This document shows positions 17,971 to 26,763 of a DNA stretch of 37,592 nt, one piece after another. Position 1 is the stretch's first letter, and each line of letters begins with the position of its first letter. This DNA is from Nitrospirae bacterium JdFR-81. GTDB lineage: Bacteria; Nitrospirota; Thermodesulfovibrionia; UBA6902. The notes beneath the pieces are model-generated. The model was not told the DNA's origin, searched no databases, and was given only the letters and a program-made list of their open reading frames with translations. Both the position numbers and the translations under genes were made by a program. Location of the stretch: assembly GCA_002011735.1 (NCBI GenBank), contig MTOQ01000078.1, positions 1 to 37,592 of the forward strand. Direction: 5' to 3'.

Positions 17971-18987
17971 TCTTCTTTTACCCTCCTGATGCATCTTGAC
18001 CTCATATGCCCTGCGGGCCAGATTGAGGAGCTCTTCAAAGCCCCATCTCCCATTGTCAGTCAACCGATGGGCTAAATGTTCAGGGATTGCCTGGATCCCA
18101 TTGTATGCCCCGCTGATCGCCCCTGCCATGGCTGCGGTTGTGTCAACGTCTCCACCAGGGTAAATGGCCGTGCAGATCGTCTCCCAATAATCATCAGGAC
18201 TCCTCAGGAACGAATATACACTCCAGAGGACACTGCATATGACAAATGGGGAGATACCATCCCATCTGACATACTGCTTATTGTTTATTATACCTGCTGC
18301 TGAGATGGACCTCACTGCATCATCAGGTGTAAGCCTCAGCCATTCCTCCAACCGCAGGATATGCGATGCAAACCCCCTGTCGATTAGACCGACCCATTCG
18401 CTGAGGCATGTGATGAATCTATGTGTATCGATACGATCCTCCCTGATGGCCAGGGCCACCGAGCCTGCAATAGCCACCGCACCTGCTGAACACCTCCTGT
18501 CCTGGTGTGTGATACGACCCTGATCATGTGCTGCACTGATAAGCGCCTCGGGGTTGTCATGGAAGATCAGACCTATCGGTGCTGCCCGCATGGCGCTTCC
18601 ATTGCCTGCTGATGGCGGAGGGGTGCCTGCCTTATACCATGGTGTGCCATTTATAAGGCGCAATGCCGCCTCCTCGGTGGCCCTTCCCCTGCCAACAATG
18701 AGCCCATCTTTAAAGATAACCGCAATGCGCCCTGCATAGTCTTCAGGGTTGAACCCCCCACAGGAGACATAGCTTAACAATAACTCACGGGCAAGCTGGG
18801 AGTCATCGGTGTACTGGCCAAAAGGGTAGGGTGGTCGCGATATCTCCCCGGCACGACCCCTCTTCAATATCCCCTCAACATACCTCTTACACTCTGTGGA
18901 TGGATGGCCCTCTAAGGGAAAGCCCAGGGCATCACCCAGGCACTGTCCTATAATACAGCCGCTGAACCGATCCCTGATATACTTCAT
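17965..18987 (-). CDS. ADP-ribosylglycohydrolase family protein (DraG-like)
   Basis: IIGQCLGDALGFPLEG; YTDDSQLARELL; GNGSAMRAAPIGL; YPGGDVDTTAAMAGAISGAYNG metal-binding motifs. Confidence 0.9.
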   Translation of the reverse strand: MKYIRDRFSGCIIGQCLGDALGFPLEGHPSTECKRYVEGILKRGRAGEISRPPYPFGQYTDDSQLARELLLSYVSCGGFNPEDYAGRIAVIFKDGLIVGRGRATEEAALRLINGTPWYKAGTPPPSAGNGSAMRAAPIGLIFHDNPEALISAAHDQGRITHQDRRCSAGAVAIAGSVALAIREDRIDTHRFITCLSEWVGLIDRGFASHILRLEEWLRLTPDDAVRSISAAGIINNKQYVRWDGISPFVICSVLWSVYSFLRSPDDYWETICTAIYPGGDVDTTAAMAGAISGAYNGIQAIPEHLAHRLTDNGRWGFEELLNLARRAYEVKMHQEGKRRS

Positions 18988-19044
18988 ATAGCAAATACTT
19001 CGTTATTATTCTAAAATATAAGATAATGATTTTCAGGAGGAAGG

Positions 19045-19365
19045 ATGATACCTGATCTTAAATACAAGGACGGAGGGCTCATCCCTGCAATAATACAGGA
19101 CGTGAATAATAACGAGGTGCTGATGCTTGCATATATGGACAGGACGGCATTACAGAAGACCATAGAGACACGCAGGACGCACTTCTGGAGCAGGTCAAGA
19201 CAGAGATACTGGATGAAGGGTGAGACATCCGGCAATGTCCAGATAGTAAAGGAGATACTGTATGATTGTGATGAGGATGCACTCCTGATAAAGGTTGAGC
19301 AGGTTGGTAAGGGGGCATGCCACACGGGCAACAGGACATGCTTTTACAGGAGGATAGACCTATAG
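19045..19365 (+). CDS. hisI: Phosphoribosyl-AMP cyclohydrolase
   Basis: [70 protein letters not shown]. Confidence 0.95.
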   Translation: MIPDLKYKDGGLIPAIIQDVNNNEVLMLAYMDRTALQKTIETRRTHFWSRSRQRYWMKGETSGNVQIVKEILYDCDEDALLIKVEQVGKGACHTGNRTCFYRRIDL

Positions 19366-19369
19366 AGGC

Positions 19370-19726
19370 ATGAGGGGTCGGGCAGGGCTTGGAGAAGAGG
19401 GAGAGGAGCTTGCGATAAAGTTTCTCAAGAAGAATGGCTACAGGATTATCCAGAGGAATTACAGGACACCGATAGGAGAGATAGACATCATAGCAAGGGA
19501 TGGAGAGACCATGGTGTTTGTTGAGGTGAAGACGAGAGAGAGCATGAGATACGGTCTACCGTTTGAATCAATAGGCCTCAGGAAGAGGCAGAGGATCTCA
19601 AATGTTGCAGCCCTGTTTCTCAGAAGATTTAAAGAGATTCCACCATGCAGGTTTGACGTGGTCAGTATATGTTATGAAGATGGCAGGCCAAGGGTCGATC
19701 TGATAAAAGGGGCTTTTGATATATAG
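19370..19726 (+). CDS. UPF0102 / YraN-family protein (endonuclease-like)
   Basis: GLGEEGEELAIKFLKKNGYRIIQRNYRTPIGEIDIIARDGETMVFVEVKTRES. Confidence 0.93.
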   Translation: MRGRAGLGEEGEELAIKFLKKNGYRIIQRNYRTPIGEIDIIARDGETMVFVEVKTRESMRYGLPFESIGLRKRQRISNVAALFLRRFKEIPPCRFDVVSICYEDGRPRVDLIKGAFDI

Positions 19727-19732
19727 GGGATC

Positions 19733-20173
19733 ATGCAACTGAAACATCATGCAGCCATGTCTACAGTCATATCAGCAGGTGTATATTATTTATCAGGCTC
19801 ATGGGGCCTTGCCACCGTCTCCTTCCTTTCGGGTATCCTGATGGATCTTGATCATGTTATTGATTATGTGCTCCACCATGGGACGAGATTCAATATAAAA
19901 GACTTCTTCAGATTCTTCATGGAGGAGAGATACACCCGTCTTACACTCATATTCCATGGCTGGGAGTGGCTGATAATCCTCTTTATCCTCTCATGGCTTA
20001 CGGGGTGGGACATACTTGTTACAGGGGTATTTATCGGCTTTTCGCAGCATCTCATACTGGATAAGCTCTACAACATCTCGAGATTCAGCAGTTACTCATT
20101 CTTTTATCGGTTGAGCGTGGGGTTTGACCCTGAATTCATATATCTCAAAAACAGGAAGAGAGATGTCCTATGA
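19733..20173 (+). CDS. Small integral membrane protein (DUF457/YdjM-like?)
   Basis: Several hydrophobic segments; MDLDHVIDY and SQHLILDKLYN resemble His/Asp motifs of membrane-embedded hydrolase-like proteins. Confidence 0.5.
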   Translation: MQLKHHAAMSTVISAGVYYLSGSWGLATVSFLSGILMDLDHVIDYVLHHGTRFNIKDFFRFFMEERYTRLTLIFHGWEWLIILFILSWLTGWDILVTGVFIGFSQHLILDKLYNISRFSSYSFFYRLSVGFDPEFIYLKNRKRDVL

Positions 20174-20576
20174 ATATCCTGACATAGCTGTAAAGAACCT
20201 GCTCTTCGGGCAATACCTCCGCAGGAAGGGCCTTGTTACAACAGAGGACATCATCAATGCACGATTAATGCAGATAAGGAACAACCGCAGGCTGGGAGAG
20301 CTTGCCATGGCAAGGGGCTGGATCACGCAGGAGCAGATAGACAGGGTCCTCATAATACAGGAGGAGACCATGGAGAAGTTCGGTGAGATAGCGATCAAAG
20401 AGGGCTATCTCACAAGGGGACAGGTTGAGGAGCTGTTGAAGGAGCAGCAGGACAATTACCTCTTCTTCGGAGAGGCGCTGGTGAAACTCGGCGTCATCTC
20501 GCAGGATACTCTGATAAGGGAATTGAAGCTGTATAATCAGCTCAAATTGAAGGGCAGTGGTAGAGATGGCAATTAG
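20163..20576 (+). CDS. Small protein of four tandem 29-aa MshEN-like repeats
   Basis: LLFGQYLRRKGLVTTEDIINARLMQIRNN / RRLGELAMARGWITQEQIDRVLIIQEETM / EKFGEIAIKEGYLTRGQVEELLKEQQDNY / LFFGEALVKLGVISQDTLIRELKLYNQL; internal ATG at 20163 preferred over 20124. Confidence 0.75.
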   Translation: MSYEYPDIAVKNLLFGQYLRRKGLVTTEDIINARLMQIRNNRRLGELAMARGWITQEQIDRVLIIQEETMEKFGEIAIKEGYLTRGQVEELLKEQQDNYLFFGEALVKLGVISQDTLIRELKLYNQLKLKGSGRDGN

Positions 20577-20611
20577 TCAGGGAAGGTCTTTCGTTTAAGT
20601 TATTGAAAAAA

Positions 20612-20688
20612 TGGCGCCCCCTGCACGACTCGAACGTGCGACACCAGGTTTAGGAAACCTGTGCTCTATCCAACTGAGCTAAGGGGGC
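20612..20688 (-). tRNA. tRNA-Arg (anticodon CCT)
   Basis: GCCCCCTTAGCTCAGTTGGATAGAGCACAGGTTTCCTAAACCTGGTGTCGCACGTTCGAGTCGTGCAGGGGGCGCCA; 7-nt loop TTCCTAA; CCA encoded. Confidence 0.95.
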
Positions 20689-20689
20689 G

Positions 20690-20768
20690 TGGTCGGGATG
20701 GGCGGATTTGAACCGCCGACCTCTTCGTCCCGAACGAAGCGCGCTGAGCCAGACTGCGCTACATCCCG
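20690..20768 (-). tRNA. tRNA-Pro (anticodon CGG)
   Basis: CGGGATGTAGCGCAGTCTGGCTCAGCGCGCTTCGTTCGGGACGAAGAGGTCGGCGGTTCAAATCCGCCCATCCCGACCA; loop TTCGGGA; CCA encoded; 1 nt from tRNA-Arg. Confidence 0.95.
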
Positions 20769-20796
20769 GTCTCATAATAATATATTATATATTATT

Positions 20797-22101
20797 TTAT
20801 GATGCCTTCTTCAGATTTTTAAAGACCCTCCAGCTCTTCAGGATATCGATCGCCCTCTGGAGCTGTGCATCCTCCTCCTCACTGACCTCAACGGCCATCT
20901 CCACCGATTCCTTGGTGCTCTCCTTCTTGTCTGTCTCGTTCTCGATGTGATTCTCAAGATCCTTCTCCCTGAACACAGGGTGTCCCTTTGCCCCCTCCTT
21001 TCTCTTGAGCTCCACTATTATGTCTGGCACTATACCCGTTGCCTGGATGGATCTTCCTTTTGGTGTGTAGTAGAGGGCTGTTGTGAGCCTTATGGCCGAG
21101 CCATCACTCAGTGGGATGACGGTCTGAACAGAACCCTTGCCGAATGTCTTTGTGCCCATGATCAATGCCCTGTCCCAGTCCTGCAGTGCCCCTGCAACGA
21201 TCTCCGAGGCGCTGGCACTGCCCTCATTCACAAGGACAACCATGGGATAGTCAAGGTAGTGTTCGCTGCCTGTTGTGTAGAATTCGTTCTTCTCATCCTT
21301 TCTGCCCTTTATATAAACCACAAGCTTCTTGGGAGGCAGGAAGTAACTTGCCACCTCAACAGAGCTGTTCAGTAACCCGCCTGGATTGTTCCTGAGGTCA
21401 AGGATCAGGGAATTTATTCCCTCCTTAGTCAGTTTTAATAGTGCGTCCTCAAGCTCAGCAGGCGTCTTTTGCTGAAACTGGAGGAGTTTTATGTATCCGA
21501 TCCCATCATCGATCACCCTGCTCTTCACACTCTTTATCCTTATTATGTCCCTGACGATCTTTATATCCCTGGGCTCCTTAAGCCCCTCTCTTATAATGGT
21601 GATGGTCACAGATGTCCCTTTCGGTCCCCTCAGTCTCTTGACCGCATCGTAAAGGCTCATCCCCTTTGTTGACTTCCCGTCTATCTTTATAATGCGGTCT
21701 CCTGCCTTAACGCCTGCCCTGAATGCTGGGGTATCCTCAATCGGGGCGATAACGGTCAGGATGTTATCCTTTATACTGATCTGAATGCCGAGCCCTCCGA
21801 ACTCGCCCTTGGTATCGACCTGCATCTCCTTGTATGCATCAGGTGTCAGGAAGGAGGAGTGGGGGTCAAGAGAGCTCAACATCCCCTTTATGGCGCCGTA
21901 TATCAGATCCTTGTCATCCACCTCCTTCACATAATTCTCTTTTAAAAGGGTGATTGCCTCGGCAAAGACCTTCAGCCTCTTGTAGTGCTCCCCTTCTGCA
22001 GCACCGACACTTCCAAGCAGGCTCCACCTGGTAAGCATGAAGGCCGTAAAGGCAAAGACCAGTATCAGTGTCCAGAGTATAATGTTCTTATATCTAAACA
22101 T
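20797..22101 (-). CDS. ctpA: S41-family C-terminal processing peptidase with PDZ domain
   Basis: SSLDPHSSFLTPD; GLGIQI; PDZ region; LILDLRNNPGGLL; VVLVNEGSASASEIVAGALQD; TFGKGSVQT. Confidence 0.95.
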   Translation of the reverse strand: MFRYKNIILWTLILVFAFTAFMLTRWSLLGSVGAAEGEHYKRLKVFAEAITLLKENYVKEVDDKDLIYGAIKGMLSSLDPHSSFLTPDAYKEMQVDTKGEFGGLGIQISIKDNILTVIAPIEDTPAFRAGVKAGDRIIKIDGKSTKGMSLYDAVKRLRGPKGTSVTITIIREGLKEPRDIKIVRDIIRIKSVKSRVIDDGIGYIKLLQFQQKTPAELEDALLKLTKEGINSLILDLRNNPGGLLNSSVEVASYFLPPKKLVVYIKGRKDEKNEFYTTGSEHYLDYPMVVLVNEGSASASEIVAGALQDWDRALIMGTKTFGKGSVQTVIPLSDGSAIRLTTALYYTPKGRSIQATGIVPDIIVELKRKEGAKGHPVFREKDLENHIENETDKKESTKESVEMAVEVSEEEDAQLQRAIDILKSWRVFKNLKKAS

Positions 22102-22110
22102 ATATCCTCC

Positions 22111-23298
22111 TCAAGCCTTCTTTTCTGGCACCCTCTTCTTGAGCCATCTTGTGGGATCAATGGGCTTACCCTTGTATCTGATCTCAAAGTAGAGGGTTGG
22201 TGTATCAGACAGTCCTGACTGCCCAACCCTACCAACAGGGGTTCCCCTTTTAATTATATCACCTGTCTTATAAAAAATCTCTGATAGATTGCCATAGAGG
22301 CTGTGATAACCGCCCCCGTGGCTTATTATGATAAGCTGGCCATACCCCTTAAACCAGTCTGCATAAACGACCTTACCATCATGTATGGCCCTTACATATT
22401 CTCCCCTCTTTGCCTCTATCTCTATCCCATTCTTGAACACGAGGATGTTGAATTTTGGATCCCTGTATTTCCCGAATGGCACAACCACCTTACCATTGAC
22501 AGGCCATGGGAGGCGGCCCTTTAGTGCCTTGAAGGTCTTACCCGCCTCCTTGAGCTCGCGCCTCCTCTTCTCCATCTGTTTTATCATCTCTTTCAGCCTG
22601 TTTGATGACTCTTCCAGTTCCCTGATCATCCTCTTATAATGGGACTTCTTGCTCCTGATCAATGCAAGGAGATTGTCCTTTTTCCTCCTCTCCTGTTTAA
22701 GTTCCCTGAGCTTCCCCCTTATCGCCTCTCTGTTTGAATGGAGCTCCTTCTTGAGCCTCTCCATCTCCCTCTTTTTGAGGTCGAGCCTCTTTATCTCTTC
22801 ACTGTATTTGTCGATCAATCTGCTGTCATGATAGGCGATGAGGCTTATGTATCTGCTCCTCTTGAGGAGGTCCTGGTAGTCCCTTGCCGAGATGAGTATG
22901 ATGGCTATGTCCCCCCTGATCTGTTGTTTATAGAGCGCCTTGAGGCGTTCTTTGAGATACTCATCCCTCTTTGTCAGTCTGTCCTTGAGGCTGGCTATCT
23001 CCCTGTCGAGCGCCCTGACCCTGTTCCTGGTCCTTGAGAGCTCCCTGTTGAGCCGTTTTAACTCCTTCTCCTTCTCCTTGATGACCCTCTCCATGTCTTC
23101 CAGTTCCGAGAGTATGGACCTTTCCTTCTTTATCGCCTCCTTGATCTTCCTCTTCTCTTCCTCTAACTTCCTTTTTACCCTTGACAGCTCCTTTTTTGGA
23201 TTTGTGGCATGAGATGGCATGGATGGGTTGAGGATCAGGAGGTTGAGTATGCAGACTATGATGACAACAATGCCTGCCCTGTGCATGGTCGCCTGCAT
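22111..23298 (-). CDS. envC: EnvC-like murein hydrolase activator / M23 peptidase-fold protein with coiled coil
   Basis: Long charged coiled coil; C-terminal LPWPVNGKVVVPFGKYRD...GIEIEAKRGEYVRAIHDGKVVYADWFKGYGQLIIISHGGGYHSLYGNLSEI. Confidence 0.9.
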   Translation of the reverse strand: MQATMHRAGIVVIIVCILNLLILNPSMPSHATNPKKELSRVKRKLEEEKRKIKEAIKKERSILSELEDMERVIKEKEKELKRLNRELSRTRNRVRALDREIASLKDRLTKRDEYLKERLKALYKQQIRGDIAIILISARDYQDLLKRSRYISLIAYHDSRLIDKYSEEIKRLDLKKREMERLKKELHSNREAIRGKLRELKQERRKKDNLLALIRSKKSHYKRMIRELEESSNRLKEMIKQMEKRRRELKEAGKTFKALKGRLPWPVNGKVVVPFGKYRDPKFNILVFKNGIEIEAKRGEYVRAIHDGKVVYADWFKGYGQLIIISHGGGYHSLYGNLSEIFYKTGDIIKRGTPVGRVGQSGLSDTPTLYFEIRYKGKPIDPTRWLKKRVPEKKA

Positions 23299-24183
23299 TC
23301 AGTATCTGATCCTTCCTGTGGCAAAGATGCTTCCGATAAAGCTCATCACAGCGCCTGTTGCAGGGATCAGCGTATACGCCCTCAGGGGTATGTCCATTAT
23401 AATGCCCCTGATTGATGGTATGAATTCGATGAGTTTAACGGTGAAGAAATACTCTATGCCAAAAAGGATCAACGAGCTTACAATACCACCCGAGAGGCCT
23501 ATGAAGAGACCCTCGATCAGATAGGGTAGCCTTATAAATGTCCTGGTTGCCCCAAGGAGCTTCAGGGTCTCCACCTCATCGATACGCCTGTAGAAGAGTA
23601 TCTTTATCGTGCTGTATGTTATGAATATTATCGCAACAAATATCGCACTCCCAAGAAATATGGCTATGACCTTCATCCCCTGGGATATCGTGTTCAGTGA
23701 AGAGAGCCATTTTTCACCATACTCTACATCCTCTACACCAGGTATCTGCCTTATCTCAGAGGCCTTCTTCTCTACAAAGGATGGGTCCGGGATGTCCTCC
23801 TTGAGCCTCAGCTCAAAGGAGGCAGGTAATGGGTTCTCATTCAACTGCGCAAGTATAGGGGCGTCTTGTCCAAGCGTCTCTTCAAGCTCCTTCAAGGCCT
23901 CCTCCTTTGACACATACCTGATCTTCAGGATATCAGGGTCATCCTGCAATATCCCCCTCAGGGTCTCAATCTCTGCATCGCTCAGGTCTTCGTTCAGATA
24001 GACGACGATCCCGAATCCCCTTGACCACTTCTTCAGGATGGAGTCTATATTGAGGGTGACGATGAGATATGCGCTCAGAAGGAGCAGGCTTACACTGATG
24101 GAGAGGAGGGTGAGTAGATTTATCCATTTCTCCTGCCAGAGGTTCTTGAAAGCGGTCTGGAGGGAGTATATGAAGGTCCTCAA
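23299..24183 (-). CDS. ftsX: Cell division protein FtsX
   Basis: Four-TM permease layout; adjacent to ftsE; extracytoplasmic domain between TM1 and TM2. Confidence 0.92.
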   Translation of the reverse strand: MRTFIYSLQTAFKNLWQEKWINLLTLLSISVSLLLLSAYLIVTLNIDSILKKWSRGFGIVVYLNEDLSDAEIETLRGILQDDPDILKIRYVSKEEALKELEETLGQDAPILAQLNENPLPASFELRLKEDIPDPSFVEKKASEIRQIPGVEDVEYGEKWLSSLNTISQGMKVIAIFLGSAIFVAIIFITYSTIKILFYRRIDEVETLKLLGATRTFIRLPYLIEGLFIGLSGGIVSSLILFGIEYFFTVKLIEFIPSIRGIIMDIPLRAYTLIPATGAVMSFIGSIFATGRIRY

Positions 24184-24842
24184 CCAGTATCCTCCTTCTC
24201 GATCCTCGTATCCTTCAGGTGTATCACCCTTCTGCCGGTGCCAAGGAACAGATCCCTGTGGTGGGTTGCTATAAGGACGGTCGTCCCGCGTGCATTTATC
24301 TCTTTAAAGAGTTTCATGACCGTGCGGGTATTCTCAGGGTCAAGGTTTCCTGTGGGCTCATCAGCCAGCAGGACCGAAGGCTTTGACACTATTGCCCTTG
24401 CAAGCACGATCCTCTGCTGTTCTCCTCCTGAGAGGTGAGGGGGGTAATTGTGTGCCTTGTCCCTCAGGCCAACATCATCAAGCACCTCCATAACATGCTC
24501 CCTGATCTCCTGTGGATGCATACCATGGATCCTCAGGGCAAGGGCTATGTTGTCAAATACCGTCTTATTGGGCAGGAGCCTGAAGTCCTGGAAGACTATC
24601 CCAAGGTTACGCCTCAGGAACGGGATGGTCCTCTGCTTCAACTTCTCCACGTCCCAGCCTGCCACAAATATATGGCCCTTGTCAGGCCTTTCAGCCCTGT
24701 AGATAAGCCTCAGGAGGGTCGTCTTTCCGGCACCACTGGGGCCTGTTATGAATGCGAGCTCTCCCTTCTCGATAGTAAATGATATATCCCTGAGGACGAC
24801 CTGGTCATCGTAGGATTTCGTGACATTTGAGAGCTGTATCAT
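24180..24842 (-). CDS. ftsE: Cell division ATP-binding protein FtsE
   Basis: GPSGAGKTTLLRLIYRAERPDKG; FQDFRLLPNKTVFDNIA; LSGGEQQRIVLARAIV; LLADEPTGNLD. Confidence 0.95.
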   Translation of the reverse strand: MIQLSNVTKSYDDQVVLRDISFTIEKGELAFITGPSGAGKTTLLRLIYRAERPDKGHIFVAGWDVEKLKQRTIPFLRRNLGIVFQDFRLLPNKTVFDNIALALRIHGMHPQEIREHVMEVLDDVGLRDKAHNYPPHLSGGEQQRIVLARAIVSKPSVLLADEPTGNLDPENTRTVMKLFKEINARGTTVLIATHHRDLFLGTGRRVIHLKDTRIEKEDTG

Positions 24843-25774
24843 GATTTGATCATCCCTTTTACAGTCTCGACCATGCTCTCCACCGTGAGGCCGTGGAACC
24901 TGAGCAGTTCCTCAGCAGGGCCTGAGCATCCAAAGGAGTCCTGTATGCCCATCCGTCTGATAGGCACGGGGTGTCTCTCTGAGAGGAATTCACACACCGC
25001 ACTGCCAAGACCACCTATTACCGAGTGCTCCTCTGCAGTAACTATCGCCTTTGCACTCCTTGCAGCAGTCAGCAGGACCTCTTCATCAAGGGGTTTTATG
25101 GTAGACATATTGATGAGACCGACATCAAGGCCATCTGCTGAGAGTATCTCGATGGCCCTTTTGGCGATCTCCACCATGATGCCCGTAGCGATGATGTTTA
25201 CATCACTACCCATGTGGAAGACAAATGCCCTGCCTATACTGAATTTATAGTCATCGGGCATGACGGTGGGCACCTTTGCCCTGCCAAGCCTCACATACAC
25301 CGGCCCCTTGTGGTCCACGATCGTCCTTATTACGGCCTTTGTCTCAATTGCATCAGCAGGCACTATCACGGTCATATTGGGCAGTGCCCTCATTAATGCA
25401 ATATCCTCGAGTGCCTGGTGTGATGCACCATCAGGCCCCACGGTTATGCCTCCATGAGAGGCCACGATCTTTACATTTGTGTGTGAATAGCAGACGGTCT
25501 GTCTTATCTGATCCCAGGCCCTTCCTGTTGCGAATACAGCAAAGGTTGAGGCGAACGGTATCTTGCCTGTAAGTGCGAGGCCTGCCGCGGTGCCTATCAT
25601 GTCCTGTTCAGCCACACCCATATTGAAAAACCTGTCAGGAAACTCTTTTGCAAACATGTTTGTCTTTGTGGATGCAGAGAGGTCTGCATCAAGCACCACT
25701 ATCTCAGGCCTCTCCCTGCCAAGCTCAACGAGCACCTCACCATACGCCTGCCTTGTCGCCTTATTCATCACCAA
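24839..25774 (-). CDS. Transketolase, C-terminal subunit
   Basis: ATRQAYGEVLVELG...VLDADLSASTKT...FNMGVAEQDMIGTAAGLAL...GGITVGPDGASHQALEDIALMRALPNMTV. Confidence 0.93.
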   Translation of the reverse strand: MVMNKATRQAYGEVLVELGRERPEIVVLDADLSASTKTNMFAKEFPDRFFNMGVAEQDMIGTAAGLALTGKIPFASTFAVFATGRAWDQIRQTVCYSHTNVKIVASHGGITVGPDGASHQALEDIALMRALPNMTVIVPADAIETKAVIRTIVDHKGPVYVRLGRAKVPTVMPDDYKFSIGRAFVFHMGSDVNIIATGIMVEIAKRAIEILSADGLDVGLINMSTIKPLDEEVLLTAARSAKAIVTAEEHSVIGGLGSAVCEFLSERHPVPIRRMGIQDSFGCSGPAEELLRFHGLTVESMVETVKGMIKS

Positions 25775-26615
25775 GCTCCTTTAACGCCCTCTCCAGTTCC
25801 TCTGGTTTTGGTGAGACCCCATGGTATTCGACCCTGTCTTCGAATATAGACACTCCCTTACCCTTTGTGGTACGGGCGATTATAACCGTTGGTTTGCCCT
25901 TTGTCCTCTCCGCCTCATCAAGGGCATCCAGTATCTCCTGCATATTGTGTCCGTCTATCCCTATCACATGCCATCCAAAGGATAGCCATTTATCCATTAC
26001 AGGCTCTATATTCATCACATCCTTTACACGCCCGTCTATCTGGAGGCCATTGTTGTCCACAACCGCACAGAGGTTGTCCAGCCTATAGTGTGACGCCGTC
26101 ATTGCCGCCTCCCAGACCTGACCCTCCTGTATCTCTCCATCTCCAAGGATGCAATAGACCCTTGCAGGGTTCTTATCGAGCCTCAGCCCAAGCGCCATAC
26201 CATTTGCCACCGAGAGGCCCTGACCGAGAGAGCCTGTTGAGACCTCAACCCCTGGAAGGCTCTTACAACATGGGTGACCCTGGAGTGGTGATTCGATCTG
26301 CCTGAGATTATCAAGCACATCAGGCGGGAAGTATCCTGCCTCGGCCATTATCGCATACAGCAGGGGGGCAGCGTGTCCCTTTGAGAGTATGAACCTGTCC
26401 CTTCCCTCCCAGGAGGGGTCCTCTGGCTTATAATCCATCTTTGAGAAGTATATGGCCACCGCCACGTCCGTGGCAGACAGGGAGCCACCTGTATGGCCAG
26501 AGCCTGCCTTTGTAAGCATCTTGAGGATCTTTACCCTCACCCTCCTTGCGATCTCCTCAAGTATCCTTACATCCCTGATCTTCTTCTTTTCACCTGTCGC
26601 GATGTCCATATCCAT
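25761..26615 (-). CDS. Transketolase, N-terminal subunit (TPP-binding)
   Basis: AGSGHTGGSLSATDVAVAIYF; DRFILSKGHAAPLLYA; STGSLGQGLSVANGMAL; CILGDGEIQEGQVWEAAM. Confidence 0.94.
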   Translation of the reverse strand: MDMDIATGEKKKIRDVRILEEIARRVRVKILKMLTKAGSGHTGGSLSATDVAVAIYFSKMDYKPEDPSWEGRDRFILSKGHAAPLLYAIMAEAGYFPPDVLDNLRQIESPLQGHPCCKSLPGVEVSTGSLGQGLSVANGMALGLRLDKNPARVYCILGDGEIQEGQVWEAAMTASHYRLDNLCAVVDNNGLQIDGRVKDVMNIEPVMDKWLSFGWHVIGIDGHNMQEILDALDEAERTKGKPTVIIARTTKGKGVSIFEDRVEYHGVSPKPEELERALKELGDE

Positions 26616-26763
26616 GGTGGTTATGAAAAAAGATGTGTCTAAAGATTATAAAAAGATAGGGGGGTTATAATCAATGGCTGTATGGATAAAAGTATCCATC
26701 TGAGAGATGCCCTCATCCCTGACAGTGCCCAGGACGAGGCCCTTCTATATTCAAACCCCTGCT

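Noticed and set aside
24839-26615. Transketolase apparently broken into two genes
   Set aside because: Split N- and C-terminal transketolase subunits are a normal arrangement in many bacteria; the 14-nt overlap fits coupled translation, not a frameshift.
26682-26699. ATGGATA-AAAG-TATCCAT hairpin in the gap between the transketolase and SQR-like genes as a terminator
   Set aside because: Seven-bp AT-rich stem without a following T-run on either strand; not enough to call a terminator.
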